From CAZPXZ01 sp965219495 (lineage in GTDB: Bacteria; Pseudomonadota; Alphaproteobacteria; Rhodobacterales; CAZPXZ01): a DNA stretch of 64,000 nt. Below are positions 17,437 to 26,880 of this stretch, piece after piece. The stretch covers positions 1,922,001-1,986,000 of the forward strand of contig OZ244777.1 of the NCBI GenBank assembly GCA_965219495.1, written 5' to 3'. The notes beneath the pieces were generated by a model. That model saw nothing but the letters and a program-made list of their open reading frames with translations. It had not been told where the DNA came from and made no database searches. Both the position numbers and the translations under genes were made by a program. How positions within the stretch are numbered: position 1 is the first letter of the stretch; each line of letters begins with the position of its first letter.

Positions 17437-18914
17437 CAAGCCGAGTCATTCCCGTTAAGCCGTTCGATCTCGTAATTCTCGGCGCGACCGGGGATCTCGC
17501 GCATCGCAAGATCCTGCCCGCCCTGTTTCAGCGAGACCGCGACGGTCAGATTCCGAAGAATGCGCGAATCATCGGCGCCGCTCGAAGCGATCGAACGAAT
17601 GAAGCGTACCGCCAGGAAGCCCGCCGTACGCTGGAACATGGTACGGCGGATGAACCCCCCACCGCAGACATGCTCGAACGCTTCTTGCGGCGGATCCAGT
17701 ATGTCTCAATGGATGCAGCGGGAGACCACGGCTGGGATGCGCTTCGCGAAGTCCTCGAAGGGCGTGAAAATGTGGTTCGTGCGTTCTACTTCGCCGTCGC
17801 ACCGGATCTTTTTGCAACCATCGTAAGCCGCGTGGGATCGCGGGGGCTCATTCACGAGAAAACGCGCGCCGTGCTTGAAAAGCCGATTGGCCGCGACCTG
17901 AATTCCGCCATAGCGGTCAACCGGGCTGCCGGCCAGGTTTTCCGGGAAAACCAAGTCTTTCGAATCGATCACTACCTCGGAAAGGAGACGGTTCAAAACC
18001 TGATGGCGCTCCGTTTCGCCAACACGCTCTTCGAACCGCTGTGGAATTCCACCTGGATCGACCACGTGCAGATCACCGTCGCGGAATCGGACGGCGTAAA
18101 AGGACGCGGCGCCTATTACGACCATGCGGGCGCCCTTCGGGACATGGTGCAAAACCACCTGCTCCAATTGCTCTGCCTGATCGCGATCGAGCCGCCCGAC
18201 ACGATGAATGCAGACGGCATTCGCGACGAAAAACTGAAAGTATTGCGTGCGCTCCGGCCGCTGGCGGGAGAAGAAGCGAATACCAAGGCTGTGCGGGGCC
18301 AGTATCGCCCCGGCGCCGACAGCGAGGGTCCTGTTCCCGGGTACCTGGACGACATTGCAAGCGAAGAAAGCGATACCGAAACCTTCGTGGCGCTTCGCGT
18401 GGAAGTGCAGAACTGGCGCTGGGCGGGGGTTCCGTTCTATCTCCGCACCGGCAAGCGGCTCAGACAACGGGTCTCGGAGATCGTGGTGGCGTTTCGACCG
18501 ATCCCGCATTCGATCTTTGGCGAAAACGCGGGTCGAATCGCCGCGAACCGGCTGGTTCTGCGGTTGCAGCCAAACGAGGGCGTCCGCCTCGAAATCATGA
18601 TCAAGGATCCGGGGCTCGGCGGTATGCGCCTTCGCCACGTGCCGCTGGACATGACTTTTGCAGAGTCCTTCGGCGCCCACAATCCCGACGCATATGAAAG
18701 GCTCATCATGGATGTGGTCCGCGGCGACCAAACCCTCTTCATGCGCCGGGACGAAGTCGAAGCGGCCTGGAAGTGGATCGATCCAATTCGCGCCGCATGG
18801 AACTCCGCCGACGATACACCCCGGCCCTACACCGCCGGAAGCTGGGGACCGACAGCCGCGATCGCACTCATCGAGCGGGACGGAAGGACCTGGCTCGAGG
18901 ATGAAGACGCATGA
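17433..18914 (+). CDS. zwf: Glucose-6-phosphate 1-dehydrogenase
   Basis: A 493-residue enzyme that oxidises glucose-6-phosphate to 6-phosphogluconolactone with NAD(P)+. The dinucleotide motif GATGDLAHRK is at about 17-26 and the active-site motif RIDHYLGKETVQNL is intact. GTG 17433 overlaps the previous stop (GTGA) and gives the standard length; the frame is open 23 codons upstream inside pfkB. Its stop overlaps the pgl ATG. It is the first committed step of both the pentose-phosphate and Entner-Doudoroff routes. Confidence 0.97.
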   Translation: MTSRVIPVKPFDLVILGATGDLAHRKILPALFQRDRDGQIPKNARIIGAARSDRTNEAYRQEARRTLEHGTADEPPTADMLERFLRRIQYVSMDAAGDHGWDALREVLEGRENVVRAFYFAVAPDLFATIVSRVGSRGLIHEKTRAVLEKPIGRDLNSAIAVNRAAGQVFRENQVFRIDHYLGKETVQNLMALRFANTLFEPLWNSTWIDHVQITVAESDGVKGRGAYYDHAGALRDMVQNHLLQLLCLIAIEPPDTMNADGIRDEKLKVLRALRPLAGEEANTKAVRGQYRPGADSEGPVPGYLDDIASEESDTETFVALRVEVQNWRWAGVPFYLRTGKRLRQRVSEIVVAFRPIPHSIFGENAGRIAANRLVLRLQPNEGVRLEIMIKDPGLGGMRLRHVPLDMTFAESFGAHNPDAYERLIMDVVRGDQTLFMRRDEVEAAWKWIDPIRAAWNSADDTPRPYTAGSWGPTAAIALIERDGRTWLEDEDA

Positions 18915-19627
18915 CATGCGGCCGCCCCGACTTCCGTACGCATCGGGACGCGGGCGCCGCGGCCAAATCATTGTCCAGAATCGTGGCGGCGGAACTGGAG
19001 AGGATTCTTCGCAAGAAGGACCGAGCAACGGTCGCGGTTCCGGGCGGACGCACGCCCGTTCTCTTTTTCCGGGTTCTTCGAAGCGAACCGGTCGATTGGA
19101 GCAAAGTTACAATTACGCTCACGGACGAAAGGTGCGTTGAAGCAGGCCACCCCAATTCAAACCAGGGCCTGATCCAGCGCGAGTTGCTGGTGGGGGCGGC
19201 CGCCCGGGGAAAGTTCGCGGGATTGCTTCCCGACCCGAACGGCAATGAGATGGATATCGGAGATGTGGAGCGGCGGGTTCGCCGACAGGTTTTGCCGATT
19301 GACGTGCTTGTGCTTGGCATGGGCGCCGACGGCCATGTGGCTTCGTTGTTCCCCGGAGACCCGGGGTCAGCGGCAGCGCTCGATCCGGACGGCCGGCGGT
19401 TGCTCGCGGCAACATGCGCTCCAGGAATTGCGTCAAGGCGAATCAGCTTGACCCTGTCGGCCATCTGCGAGGCAGGCCGGCTGTTCCTGCTCTTTTCGGG
19501 CGCAGATAAACTGGCAATCTGGCAAAAAGCGGAATCCGAGCGGAATTCGAGCACGCTCCCCGTCGCCAAGCTGATCGACCGAGCCGGCGCGGCGGTCGAA
19601 TGTCATTTTTTTCCGGTGGACCGATAG
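18911..19627 (+). CDS. pgl: 6-phosphogluconolactonase
   Basis: A 238-residue hydrolase of the DevB/NagB fold that opens 6-phosphogluconolactone. PGGRTPVLFF near residue 43 and VLVLGMGADGHVASLFPG in the middle are the phosphate-binding and catalytic (Asp/His) segments. ATG 18911 overlaps the zwf stop by four bases. In many relatives edd follows at once; here the next plus-strand sequence is an integrase remnant. Confidence 0.95.
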   Translation: MTCGRPDFRTHRDAGAAAKSLSRIVAAELERILRKKDRATVAVPGGRTPVLFFRVLRSEPVDWSKVTITLTDERCVEAGHPNSNQGLIQRELLVGAAARGKFAGLLPDPNGNEMDIGDVERRVRRQVLPIDVLVLGMGADGHVASLFPGDPGSAAALDPDGRRLLAATCAPGIASRRISLTLSAICEAGRLFLLFSGADKLAIWQKAESERNSSTLPVAKLIDRAGAAVECHFFPVDR

Positions 19628-19648
19628 CCCCATGGCGCAACGGATCAA

Positions 19649-20392
19649 ATGGAGGTCGGATTTTCGCCGGGCGCCAACCGGACGATACCGCTGTTACGTT
19701 CGGTCTATCGGAAAACCTGCGCAGACATTGAAACCTTGCACGATCCGGTCAGTTTCTGGCTCGACGCGGACGGCAGGTTCCGCCGCAAGACCTGTCGGAC
19801 GATCTCGACGCCCGCCGAGATCCCGCCGTGCTGGGGGGTCGGCATTGAGGCCGAAGTCCACGACCTCGTGATCCGGGACGCGCTGGGGTTCGCTCTATAT
19901 GCCGGCACGCTCCGTGATGAGGTCCTGACCCTGAACTGGAAACGGGTCGACATGAAAGCACTCACCTTCAGGGTTGTTCACACGCGAGGAGGCTTCTCGC
20001 CAGAACTTCCCTTCACAAGTCAGCTCGCCACCATCCTCGACCGGCGGCGAGCCGCCAGCGGAAACTTGGTTGCCGGTGTCCGCGCTTGGGTGTTTCCGTC
20101 ACCGACAAGCGCCTCCCGTCATCTCAAGGATCCGCACCATCTGTACCGCCGGATCGACGAAGCGGTTGGGGCGAAGTTCCGGTTCCGGGGAATGCGGAAC
20201 TGCTTCCTCGCCGTGGCGGAGCGTGAACTGAAACTGCCGTCCTCCCTCGCCAGTCGGCTGCTCAATCGTACGCCGACCTGCGGATTCGCTGTCGGCCATC
20301 CTACAGACTCGACCATTCAGCGGCTCAGGGAGCCCGCTCAGCGAATCGCCGACCGGATCGAAGAACTGATCAACGCCGCCGCGCCGCAATGA
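19649..20392 (+). pseudogene. Tyrosine recombinase (phage-type integrase), degenerate
   Basis: A 247-codon frame with the catalytic-domain pattern GTLRDEVLTLNWKRVDM (first active-site Arg) and RGMRNCFLAVAER in place of the HxLR box, ending LREPAQRIADRIEELINA. The second His and the terminal Tyr nucleophile are missing or changed and the N-terminal arm and core-binding domains are absent, so it is inactive. It starts 21 bases after pgl, a likely fossil of the integration event that separated pgl from edd. Confidence 0.6.
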
Positions 20393-21021
20393 CGGACGGG
20401 TGGAACGGATGCTATCGAAGAGCCGGCACGAGACAGAACAATGCCGCTTGGACGCCATCGAGGCAGGCGAGACATGGCCCGGGCGCCGTCCCTGCAATTC
20501 TCCAGGGGTGGTGGCGTGAAAGGGGAGCGACGGCAATCTGGCGCTGAAGACACTCGGCGCTGGTCCGGGCTTTGAATGAATCCCCTCTCGGTTTACTCAT
20601 CAGCCCTCGATTGATTTCTTGTAACGGTTCGTCGACGTCCGGCAGGTAGCGGTTTGATGGTGGTGGACGCCCGTCAGTAAGAATCAGAAGACCACCGCAA
20701 ATTCGGCCTGAAGATGAATCCCTCTTCCATCGTCGGGATCCATCGTCATGATGTCCTGCGCCGAGGCTCTATCAACAAACTGAAAGCCATCGACAGGAGC
20801 GGCGCCCGACTGTGAACAGAGAATGCGGCATTCATTTTGATAGGCAAACCGAAAATCTTTGGACATTGCCAAATCGAAATACTCGTTCCTCTTCCGCTCA
20901 TTCGAATCAAAGTATTGGACCGGACAGTCGCGAAAGCACCAGCCAGGAAACACAGGTCTTCCCGCTTCTTCAAGGCGCCTTGCAAATTTTCGAGGATCGC
21001 TCGCGCGATGGCGCGATAGCC
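20393..21021. other. No intact gene; minus-strand remnant at 20684-20953
   Basis: A minus-strand frame (20684-20953) contains EYFDLAMSKDFRFAYQNECR, resembling the tail of DUF2971-like proteins. It has no proper start or preceding domain. The rest has no features. Confidence 0.3.
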
Positions 21022-21438
21022 TTATTCGTCGTTAACATCCGGCGCGTAGGCGATGAGGTCGATCTCGACGTCCATTCCCGGCTGCTCGGGTGTGCCGGCG
21101 GTTCCCAACGTGGCTCCGATCGTAGTCCGAGGGGGCGGGTCATCCTGGAAATAGTTCCTGAAGACCGCGTCCACGGCGGCAATGTCCTCCATCCGTCTCA
21201 GGTAAACGGTGATCTTCAGGACGTTGGCGAGGGAGCTTCCCGCCGCTTCCAGCAGGTGCTTGAGATTCTCCAATGTCTGCCTGGCCTGCTCGGAGATATC
21301 GTGCGACGTGATCGTGTGCGTTTTCGGGTCTATGGGTCCCTGACCGGATGTGAAGATGAGCTGGCCGAAGCGGCTGGCCTGCGAGAAATGGCGTTTTGGC
21401 GTTGGGACAAGATCGGTGCGGATCGTCATGTGTTTCAT
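21022..21438 (-). CDS. RidA-family enamine/imine deaminase-like protein
   Basis: A 138-residue YjgF/YER057c/UK114 family protein. Typical segments: FTSGQGPIDPKTHTI, QTLENLKHLLEAAGSSLANV, and PPPRTTIGATL containing the Arg that binds the imino-acid carboxylate in active RidA enzymes. Such proteins form trimers and hydrolyse reactive 2-aminoacrylate or related enamines. ATG 21438 (MKHMTIRTDL) follows AAAGGAGC; the frame is open upstream without similarity. It is monocistronic. Confidence 0.88.
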   Translation of the reverse strand: MKHMTIRTDLVPTPKRHFSQASRFGQLIFTSGQGPIDPKTHTITSHDISEQARQTLENLKHLLEAAGSSLANVLKITVYLRRMEDIAAVDAVFRNYFQDDPPPRTTIGATLGTAGTPEQPGMDVEIDLIAYAPDVNDE

Positions 21439-21756
21439 TTGCCTGGATGCTCCTTTCAAGCGCAGCCAATAATATAGCAGAGGCTTTTGCGCTGTTCTAA
21501 CACATCGGTTTTGTGGACGCTTCGCAGCGTTTAGAATCGCTTCACCCCACGATTTCACTGAAACCCCCGTCAAACGGGCGATTTTCGGGGATTTGTGCTC
21601 GGCCGACGGAATGTCCACCCCACGCTGTCCATGCCCGGGAAATCAGCGTGCGCCAAACGTTTTCAACAAGATACGATCATTTTTCCTGGTGATTTCGGCC
21701 GTCATGTGATCGAATAAGTGTGACAAGAACCATCCTGGTTCCACGGAGGGAACAAC
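21439..21756. other. No gene seen
   Basis: This should include the ridA promoter (minus strand) and the lost left end of the next insertion sequence. No inverted terminal repeat could be matched by eye. Confidence 0.35.
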
Positions 21757-23165
21757 ATGGCGGCCGCGAACAGTGTTCTCTTTTCCTGGGCGGATATCGA
21801 ACAGCGTCCCGAACTCAAGCGCCTGCAACGGGTGCTGGAGGCGTTGCCGGACGGCGACATGCTGGATGCCCTGGAAGCGCGGCGCGGGCACGGGCGCGAC
21901 AACGATCCGGTGGCGGCGATGTGGCGGGCATCGTCTCCCCGCACGAGTCCGCGCAATCGCCGCTGCATGAACTGCAGCGCAATCCGGCCTTGCTCGTACT
22001 CTGCGGATTTCCGGCGTTTCCCCGGCAGGGCGCGCCGAAGCAGGTGGTGTCGGAGGCGGACGGATCGACGGTGATCGTTCTTCCGCAGCCGCTGCGCGAC
22101 CCGGCGCCGGACGCCCGGAACTTCAGCCGGTTCCTGCGGGCAGTGATGGAACTGGAGGAGGAGCAGGAGATGATCTCCGGCATGATCCCGACGACGCGGG
22201 AGCAGTTGATGGAGGAAGCGGACGATTTCGGCGTGTTCCTCGGCTACGGCGGCAAGGCGATGGAGAGCCATTCGACGGGCGCCGGGAACAAGGCCACGGG
22301 CGAGACTTTGGATCCGGACGCGGACTTGGCAAGCACGAGACGCACGGGATCAACGCCAAGACCGGCAAGCCGTGGAAGAAGATCAAGTCCTGGTTCGGCT
22401 GCCGCGTCCAAGCCATTGCCGATACGCAGTACGAGATGTCGGTGGCGGCCAGCGTGACCCGGGCTTTGGTGTCGGAAGTCAAGGAACTGGAGCGGCTTTC
22501 CGAACAACTCTTCGAGGAGACGCCGGCCCTGGCGGAGCGCTGCAGGGAGTTCACCGCCGACCGCGGTCTCTGCCGCGGCCCGCTGAAAGCCATGCTCTGG
22601 GACCAGCACCGGATCCCCCCGCTGGTCGACAGTCGGGCGTCGGGCGATGTGGAGCGCAAATATGAAACAACCGGACTACGACTCGGCCAAGCCGATTTCG
22701 CGGCCGCTCTTCCGGAACCGCGACGACTGCATCACCCATTCCGAGAGGGGGGAGGTGATCTGCAAGTGCCCGGCCACTGGGAGCGAGCGCACGATGGCGT
22801 TCCAGGCGTTCGAGGCCGGCCGCTCGACGCTCAAATACCGCTGCCCGGCCGCCGCCGCCGGCTTCGAATGCCTTGGGCGCGATGCCTGCCACAAAGGCGC
22901 CGGCTGCAGGGCCGGCGCGTTCGGCCGGGTGGTCCGCATCGACCTGGAGAACCACAGTCACCACATCTTCTCCCCGACCCGGCAGGACAGTCCGTCCTGG
23001 CGGCGCGGATCCAATCGCCGGAGCGCGCTGGAGCGCATCTACATCCGACTCGACAATGGCTTCCGTTTCGAGTGCCACACCATTCGCGGCAAGGCCAAGA
23101 TGACCGCCCGGGTCGGCCTCGCGCTGGCAGTGATGCTGGCCCTGGAAATGATGCGCGCATCATTT
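21757..23165 (+). pseudogene. DDE transposase (IS1182/IS4-like), multiply frameshifted
   Basis: Successive plus-strand frames carry consecutive parts of one transposase. LFSWADIEQRPELKRLQRVL is in frame one (from ATG 21757). SPLHELQRNPALLVLCGF and FLGYGGKAMESHSTGAGN are in frame two. ALAERCREFTADRGLCRGPL is in frame three. Then PDYDSAKPISRPLFRNRDD onward runs through SWRRGSNRRSALERIYIRLD to RVGLALAVMLAL. At least three frameshifts are needed. The family is recognised by the GKA--SHSTG and RSALERI blocks; I cannot fix the IS family with certainty. Confidence 0.7.
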
Positions 23166-23171
23166 CCAGGG
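23140..23171. repeat. 32-bp perfect palindrome
   Basis: CCCTGGAAATGATGCG is followed immediately by its exact reverse complement, with no spacer. It lies at the 3' end of the broken transposase. Confidence 0.9.
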
Positions 23172-23175
23172 ATGT

Positions 23176-23238
23176 TATGTTGCAGAGACTCTGTCTTTTC
23201 CTTTGCTAGACAACGGAAAACGGGATCTCTGCAACATA
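23176..23238. repeat. 13-bp inverted repeat with inner stem
   Basis: Outer arms TATGTTGCAGAGA and complement at 23226-23238, with an inner TTTTCC/GGAAAA pair. The RNA would form a long imperfect hairpin. It starts 5 bp after the perfect palindrome. Confidence 0.8.
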
Positions 23239-23750
23239 TTTCGCACCGCAACATATCGCTCGCCCTCGGCCTCCCCTGGGCTCGGCGCAAGCAGCAAATG
23301 CGATCCCCGGTCGGGGCCGTGCCGATCTGCGATACCGGATAGAATCCCCTGCTGCATCGCCGCCACCAGCGCCCGGCGGGAAAACCGGGCGGCGCCCGGA
23401 CTCGGGTCGGATTGTTCGAATTCGCCGAAACCCTCCGCTCTACCGACACTTTTTCCGGATCAAGTCGTTCCAGGCATCGTGGCGCCATCGGAATGCAAGT
23501 AAAAATCGTTGCCGGTGTCTCCAGTCAGTTCACGAAACACATTCGAATCATGAAAACTGGCTATAGCGCGAACGCCTCGATCAGGATCGGATTCGCCGTC
23601 GACCGCCGTATTTGGTACGCTTTCGCTAACCGCAAGTGATCATCCGGGGATTCTCGGATAGATGGTCTGTCAGCAGTTAAGGGGGGGGCTGAAATCCAAG
23701 GGGGTTGTGCCTGACGCGGCCGCAGCCGCTAACGGAGATACAGTCGAGCC
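23239..23750. other. No gene seen before the catabolic operon
   Basis: Short overlapping frames only. The promoter of the 23751-35082 operon presumably lies near its right end. GGAG near 23735 is the ribosome site for the next gene. Confidence 0.35.
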
Positions 23751-24863
23751 ATGCGCATCACCAACATCGAACCGCTCCATCTTCGCATGCCCGTCGTGCG
23801 CGAGATCGCGGACGGCACACAAGATGTCCTGTTGGTTCGGGTGCGGACCAGTGAGGGGCTTGTTGGATACGGCGAGGTGGTGTCGTCGTCCCACATCGCC
23901 AAGGCGGTGATCGAGGCGCCGAAATCCGCCCCCAGGAGGCACGGCCTGGCAACCGTGCTGATTGGCTCCGACCCGCTCGATCCCGAGGCCCGGTGGCGAG
24001 ACATGTACGAGGCAAGTCGGTGGTACGGGCGATCGGGGGTGGCGCTGCACGCCATCAGCGGCATCGACACCGCACTCTGGGACATCGTCGGCAAGGCGCG
24101 GGGGAAGTCGGTGTCCGCGACCTGGGGACGAAAACGGGACCGGGTTCGAGCTTATGCCAGCGTGCTGTTTCCTGATACCCGGAACGACGCGGCCGCGCTG
24201 ACCGGGCAGGTGCTCGAGAAGGGCGTGACGGCGATCAAGTACGGCTGGGGTCCCTTCGGCCGCGATCGTCAACTCGACCTCGAGCTAATGAGCGCAATTC
24301 GCGAAACCGCCGGGGACGAGATCGAGATCATGGTCGACGCTGGCCGCGTGTGGGATGCCGCAACCGCCATCGATCGCGGACGCGAGCTATTCGAGCGCTT
24401 CAACATCACCTGGCTGGAAGAGCCGCTGCACGACGAAGACATCGCCGGGTATAAGGCACTGGCTGCCGCATTCGATGGGCGCATCGCCGCAGGAGAGGCC
24501 GAGGATACCTTGAGCGCGTTTGAGACCTTAATGGATTGCGGGGTGCGCGTTGTCCAACCCGATGTGGGCCGCGCCGGCGGCCTGACCGTGTGCCGCCGGG
24601 TTTCCGAAGCGGCCGCTGCCAGGAACGTCTGGGCGGTACCGCACTGCTTCGGCACCGGCATTAACCTGGCCTCGTCCCTGCAGTGGATGGCAAGCGCCCC
24701 GGAGGCTGTCTTCAACGAGTTTCCGCTGACGGAGTCGCCTCTTCGCAACGACTTGGTGACAAATCTGCCCAGAATCGAGCAGGGTTGGGTGCGGATTCCG
24801 GACGAGCCCGGGCTGGGCGTCGGCCTGAACGAGTCAGTCGTTGAGCAATACCGGGTCGGCTGA
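23751..24863 (+). CDS. Mandelate racemase/muconate-lactonizing enzyme family protein
   Basis: A 370-residue enolase-superfamily enzyme (N-terminal capping domain, then a TIM-like barrel). The metal ligands are Asp196 (MVDAGRVWD), Glu223 (WLEEPL) and Glu249 (AAGEAED). Lys163 (AIKYGWG) and His298 (VPHCFGTG) are placed as the general acid/base pair of the mandelate racemase group. It should abstract the alpha proton of a carboxylate, as in a sugar-acid dehydration or epimerisation. It heads an operon with three creatininase-type hydrolases and an oligopeptide-type importer. The substrate is unknown. Confidence 0.87.
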   Translation: MRITNIEPLHLRMPVVREIADGTQDVLLVRVRTSEGLVGYGEVVSSSHIAKAVIEAPKSAPRRHGLATVLIGSDPLDPEARWRDMYEASRWYGRSGVALHAISGIDTALWDIVGKARGKSVSATWGRKRDRVRAYASVLFPDTRNDAAALTGQVLEKGVTAIKYGWGPFGRDRQLDLELMSAIRETAGDEIEIMVDAGRVWDAATAIDRGRELFERFNITWLEEPLHDEDIAGYKALAAAFDGRIAAGEAEDTLSAFETLMDCGVRVVQPDVGRAGGLTVCRRVSEAAAARNVWAVPHCFGTGINLASSLQWMASAPEAVFNEFPLTESPLRNDLVTNLPRIEQGWVRIPDEPGLGVGLNESVVEQYRVG

Positions 24864-24975
24864 CCTCTGCGTGACCCGAAATGTGTTCGCGCGCCTGCCG
24901 TGAGTGCGGCGCATTTGGACAAACAAGTTTACCGCTCCGGCGGAGCACACGGTCAGAAAGAGGAGTGAGACCTTC

Positions 24976-25815
24976 ATGCGCGACCTGACGAAGCTTTATC
25001 GATACAGCGACCATACCTGGCCTGAGATTGGCGAGGCCGTTACGCTGAACAAGGTAATTCTGCTGCCCACCGGATCTGTGGAGGATCACGGTTACCACCT
25101 ACCGCTCGATATGGACAACCAAGTCGAGAAGATCTGTCTGGAGGCCGGCCGGCGTCGCCCGGATCTGTTCTTGGTGGCGCCACTCATCCCCTATGGCTTC
25201 AACCTGCACCACCTGGACTTCCCGGGAACGGTTCACGTGGCATCGGAGCACTTTATCGGCTACTGCGCCGACGTCTGCAAGAGCTTCGCGCACCACGGCT
25301 TCCGAAAAATCCTGATCGTGAACGGCCACGGGTCCAATATGCCAAACCTCGATCTCGTGGCTCGCAAGGTTGTGCTCGAGAGCGACGCTCACTGCGCTGC
25401 TCTAATATGGACGAACCTCTGTCGCGACGCGTACGGCGATATTCGCGAGACCCCTTGGCCGGGAAGCAGCCACGCCGAGGAAATCGAGACTTCGCTCTAC
25501 TTGTACATCGACGAGTCAAGGGTGCAGATGGACAAGGCGGTCAAAGAAATCCCTCAGCAATGGACCGAATCAAAGTTTTTCTATCGTGACTTGCAGAAGG
25601 GACCGCCCATTGCATTCATGGATTGGTGGAGCCGTTGGAACGAAAGCGGCGTGGCGGGTGATTCGACGGTGGCGACCAAGGAAAAGGGCAAGATCCTTTG
25701 GGAGACGACTATCGAAAACCTGGTCGCGCTGGCCGAAGAGTACCGGAACATACCGATCGCGGACCGAGTGGATTACCACAAGCACGGGTCCGGCCAGGCA
25801 GACCAGCAGTTCTGA
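24976..25815 (+). CDS. Creatininase-family hydrolase 1
   Basis: A 279-residue metal-dependent amidohydrolase-type protein. The metal-binding motif is GSVEDHGYHLPLDMD (Glu36, His38, Asp47), followed by VNGHGSN with the conserved His and HAEEIETSLYL with the conserved Glu, so the two-metal site is complete. The family opens cyclic amides (creatinine) or cyclic ketones such as 3-dehydro-scyllo-inosose. ATG 24976 has AGGAG upstream. Its relatives in this operon are at 32285 and 33252; the three are clearly different in sequence, so they are not recent duplicates. Confidence 0.85.
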   Translation: MRDLTKLYRYSDHTWPEIGEAVTLNKVILLPTGSVEDHGYHLPLDMDNQVEKICLEAGRRRPDLFLVAPLIPYGFNLHHLDFPGTVHVASEHFIGYCADVCKSFAHHGFRKILIVNGHGSNMPNLDLVARKVVLESDAHCAALIWTNLCRDAYGDIRETPWPGSSHAEEIETSLYLYIDESRVQMDKAVKEIPQQWTESKFFYRDLQKGPPIAFMDWWSRWNESGVAGDSTVATKEKGKILWETTIENLVALAEEYRNIPIADRVDYHKHGSGQADQQF

Positions 25816-25896
25816 GGGTTGCGAATACCGTCGGCTCGGAGGACGAAATAGATCCCCGATGGCTCGACACTACTTACCAGCGAGAAGGGCCGAAGA

Positions 25897-26880
25897 GTGA
25901 GCACCTATATATTAAGGCGCCTTGTTCTCATGATCCCGACCCTCGCTCTCATTTCGGTCATCTCTTTTCTGATTATGCAAGCCCCTCCGGGCGACTTCCT
26001 GACCTCCTACCTGGCCCAACTGGCGGGCACGGGGGAATCGGTCGACATGGCCACGATCGAGGCCCTGCGGGTACGGTACGGGCTCGATCGTCCGTGGTAC
26101 GTGCAATACTGGAAGTGGATTTCCGGCTTCGTCGTGGGAGATTTCGGCTTCTCCTTCGAATGGAACCGGCCGGTTCGCGAACTGCTCGGCCAGCGTCTCG
26201 TTCTGACGATCGCAGTGTCACTTGCTTCCCTGTTGTTCACTTGGGTGGTAGCACTGGTGATTGGAGTCCTCTCCGCCGTTCGCCAGTACTCGGTGTTTGA
26301 TTACGTTTTCACTCTGCTCGGCTTCCTCGGCCTGGCAACTCCGAACTTCATGCTGGCCCTGGTCCTGATGTACGTCTCGTTTGCCTGGTTCGGTCAGGTC
26401 GCGGGAGGTCTGTTCTCCCCAGAGTACCTGGATGCTACCTGGAGCTGGGCGAAATTTGTCGACTTCCTCCAGCATCTGTGGATCCCGGTGATCGTTATCG
26501 GGACCGCCGGTACGGCCGGTCTCATTCGCATCATGCGGGCCAATCTGCTCGACGAACTCAACCAACCGTATGTCGAGACGGCCCTGGCGAAGGGGGTCTC
26601 CTACTGGCGCACTTTGTTCAAATATCCCTTCCGCGTCGCCATCAACCCGTTTCTGAGCACCATCGGCTGGCTACTGCCCGCCTTGATCGGCGGCGAAATC
26701 ATCGCGTCAATCGTACTGGATCTCCCGACCATGGGGCCGCTGTTCCTGCGCGCCTTGCAAAATCAGGACATGTTCCTCGCAGGGAGCATGCTGATGCTTA
26801 TTTCCGCCCTCACGGTGATCGGCACGCTGCTTTCGGACCTGTTGCTGGCCTGGGTAGACCCGCGGGTACAGTATCAATGA
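25897..26880 (+). CDS. Oligopeptide-type ABC transporter permease (DppB/OppB)
   Basis: A 327-residue inner-membrane protein. The N-terminal helix begins YILRRLVLMIPTLALISVIS. The long periplasmic loop carries VRYGLDRPWYVQYWKW, typical of DppB, and the cytoplasmic EAA loop reads YVETALAKGVSYWRTLFKYP. About six membrane segments are visible. It starts at GTG 25897, and its stop overlaps the next ATG (ATGA). With the following four genes it forms a complete dipeptide/oligopeptide-type importer. Confidence 0.92.
   Translation: MSTYILRRLVLMIPTLALISVISFLIMQAPPGDFLTSYLAQLAGTGESVDMATIEALRVRYGLDRPWYVQYWKWISGFVVGDFGFSFEWNRPVRELLGQRLVLTIAVSLASLLFTWVVALVIGVLSAVRQYSVFDYVFTLLGFLGLATPNFMLALVLMYVSFAWFGQVAGGLFSPEYLDATWSWAKFVDFLQHLWIPVIVIGTAGTAGLIRIMRANLLDELNQPYVETALAKGVSYWRTLFKYPFRVAINPFLSTIGWLLPALIGGEIIASIVLDLPTMGPLFLRALQNQDMFLAGSMLMLISALTVIGTLLSDLLLAWVDPRVQYQ

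Noticed and set aside
17706..19028. 440-codon minus-strand ORF opposite zwf
   Set aside because: Mirror frame of zwf with no ribosome site and no recognisable domain.
19600..19650. tRNA gene as attachment site for the island at pgl
   Set aside because: No cloverleaf or T-arm sequence could be found around the pgl/integrase junction or elsewhere in the window.
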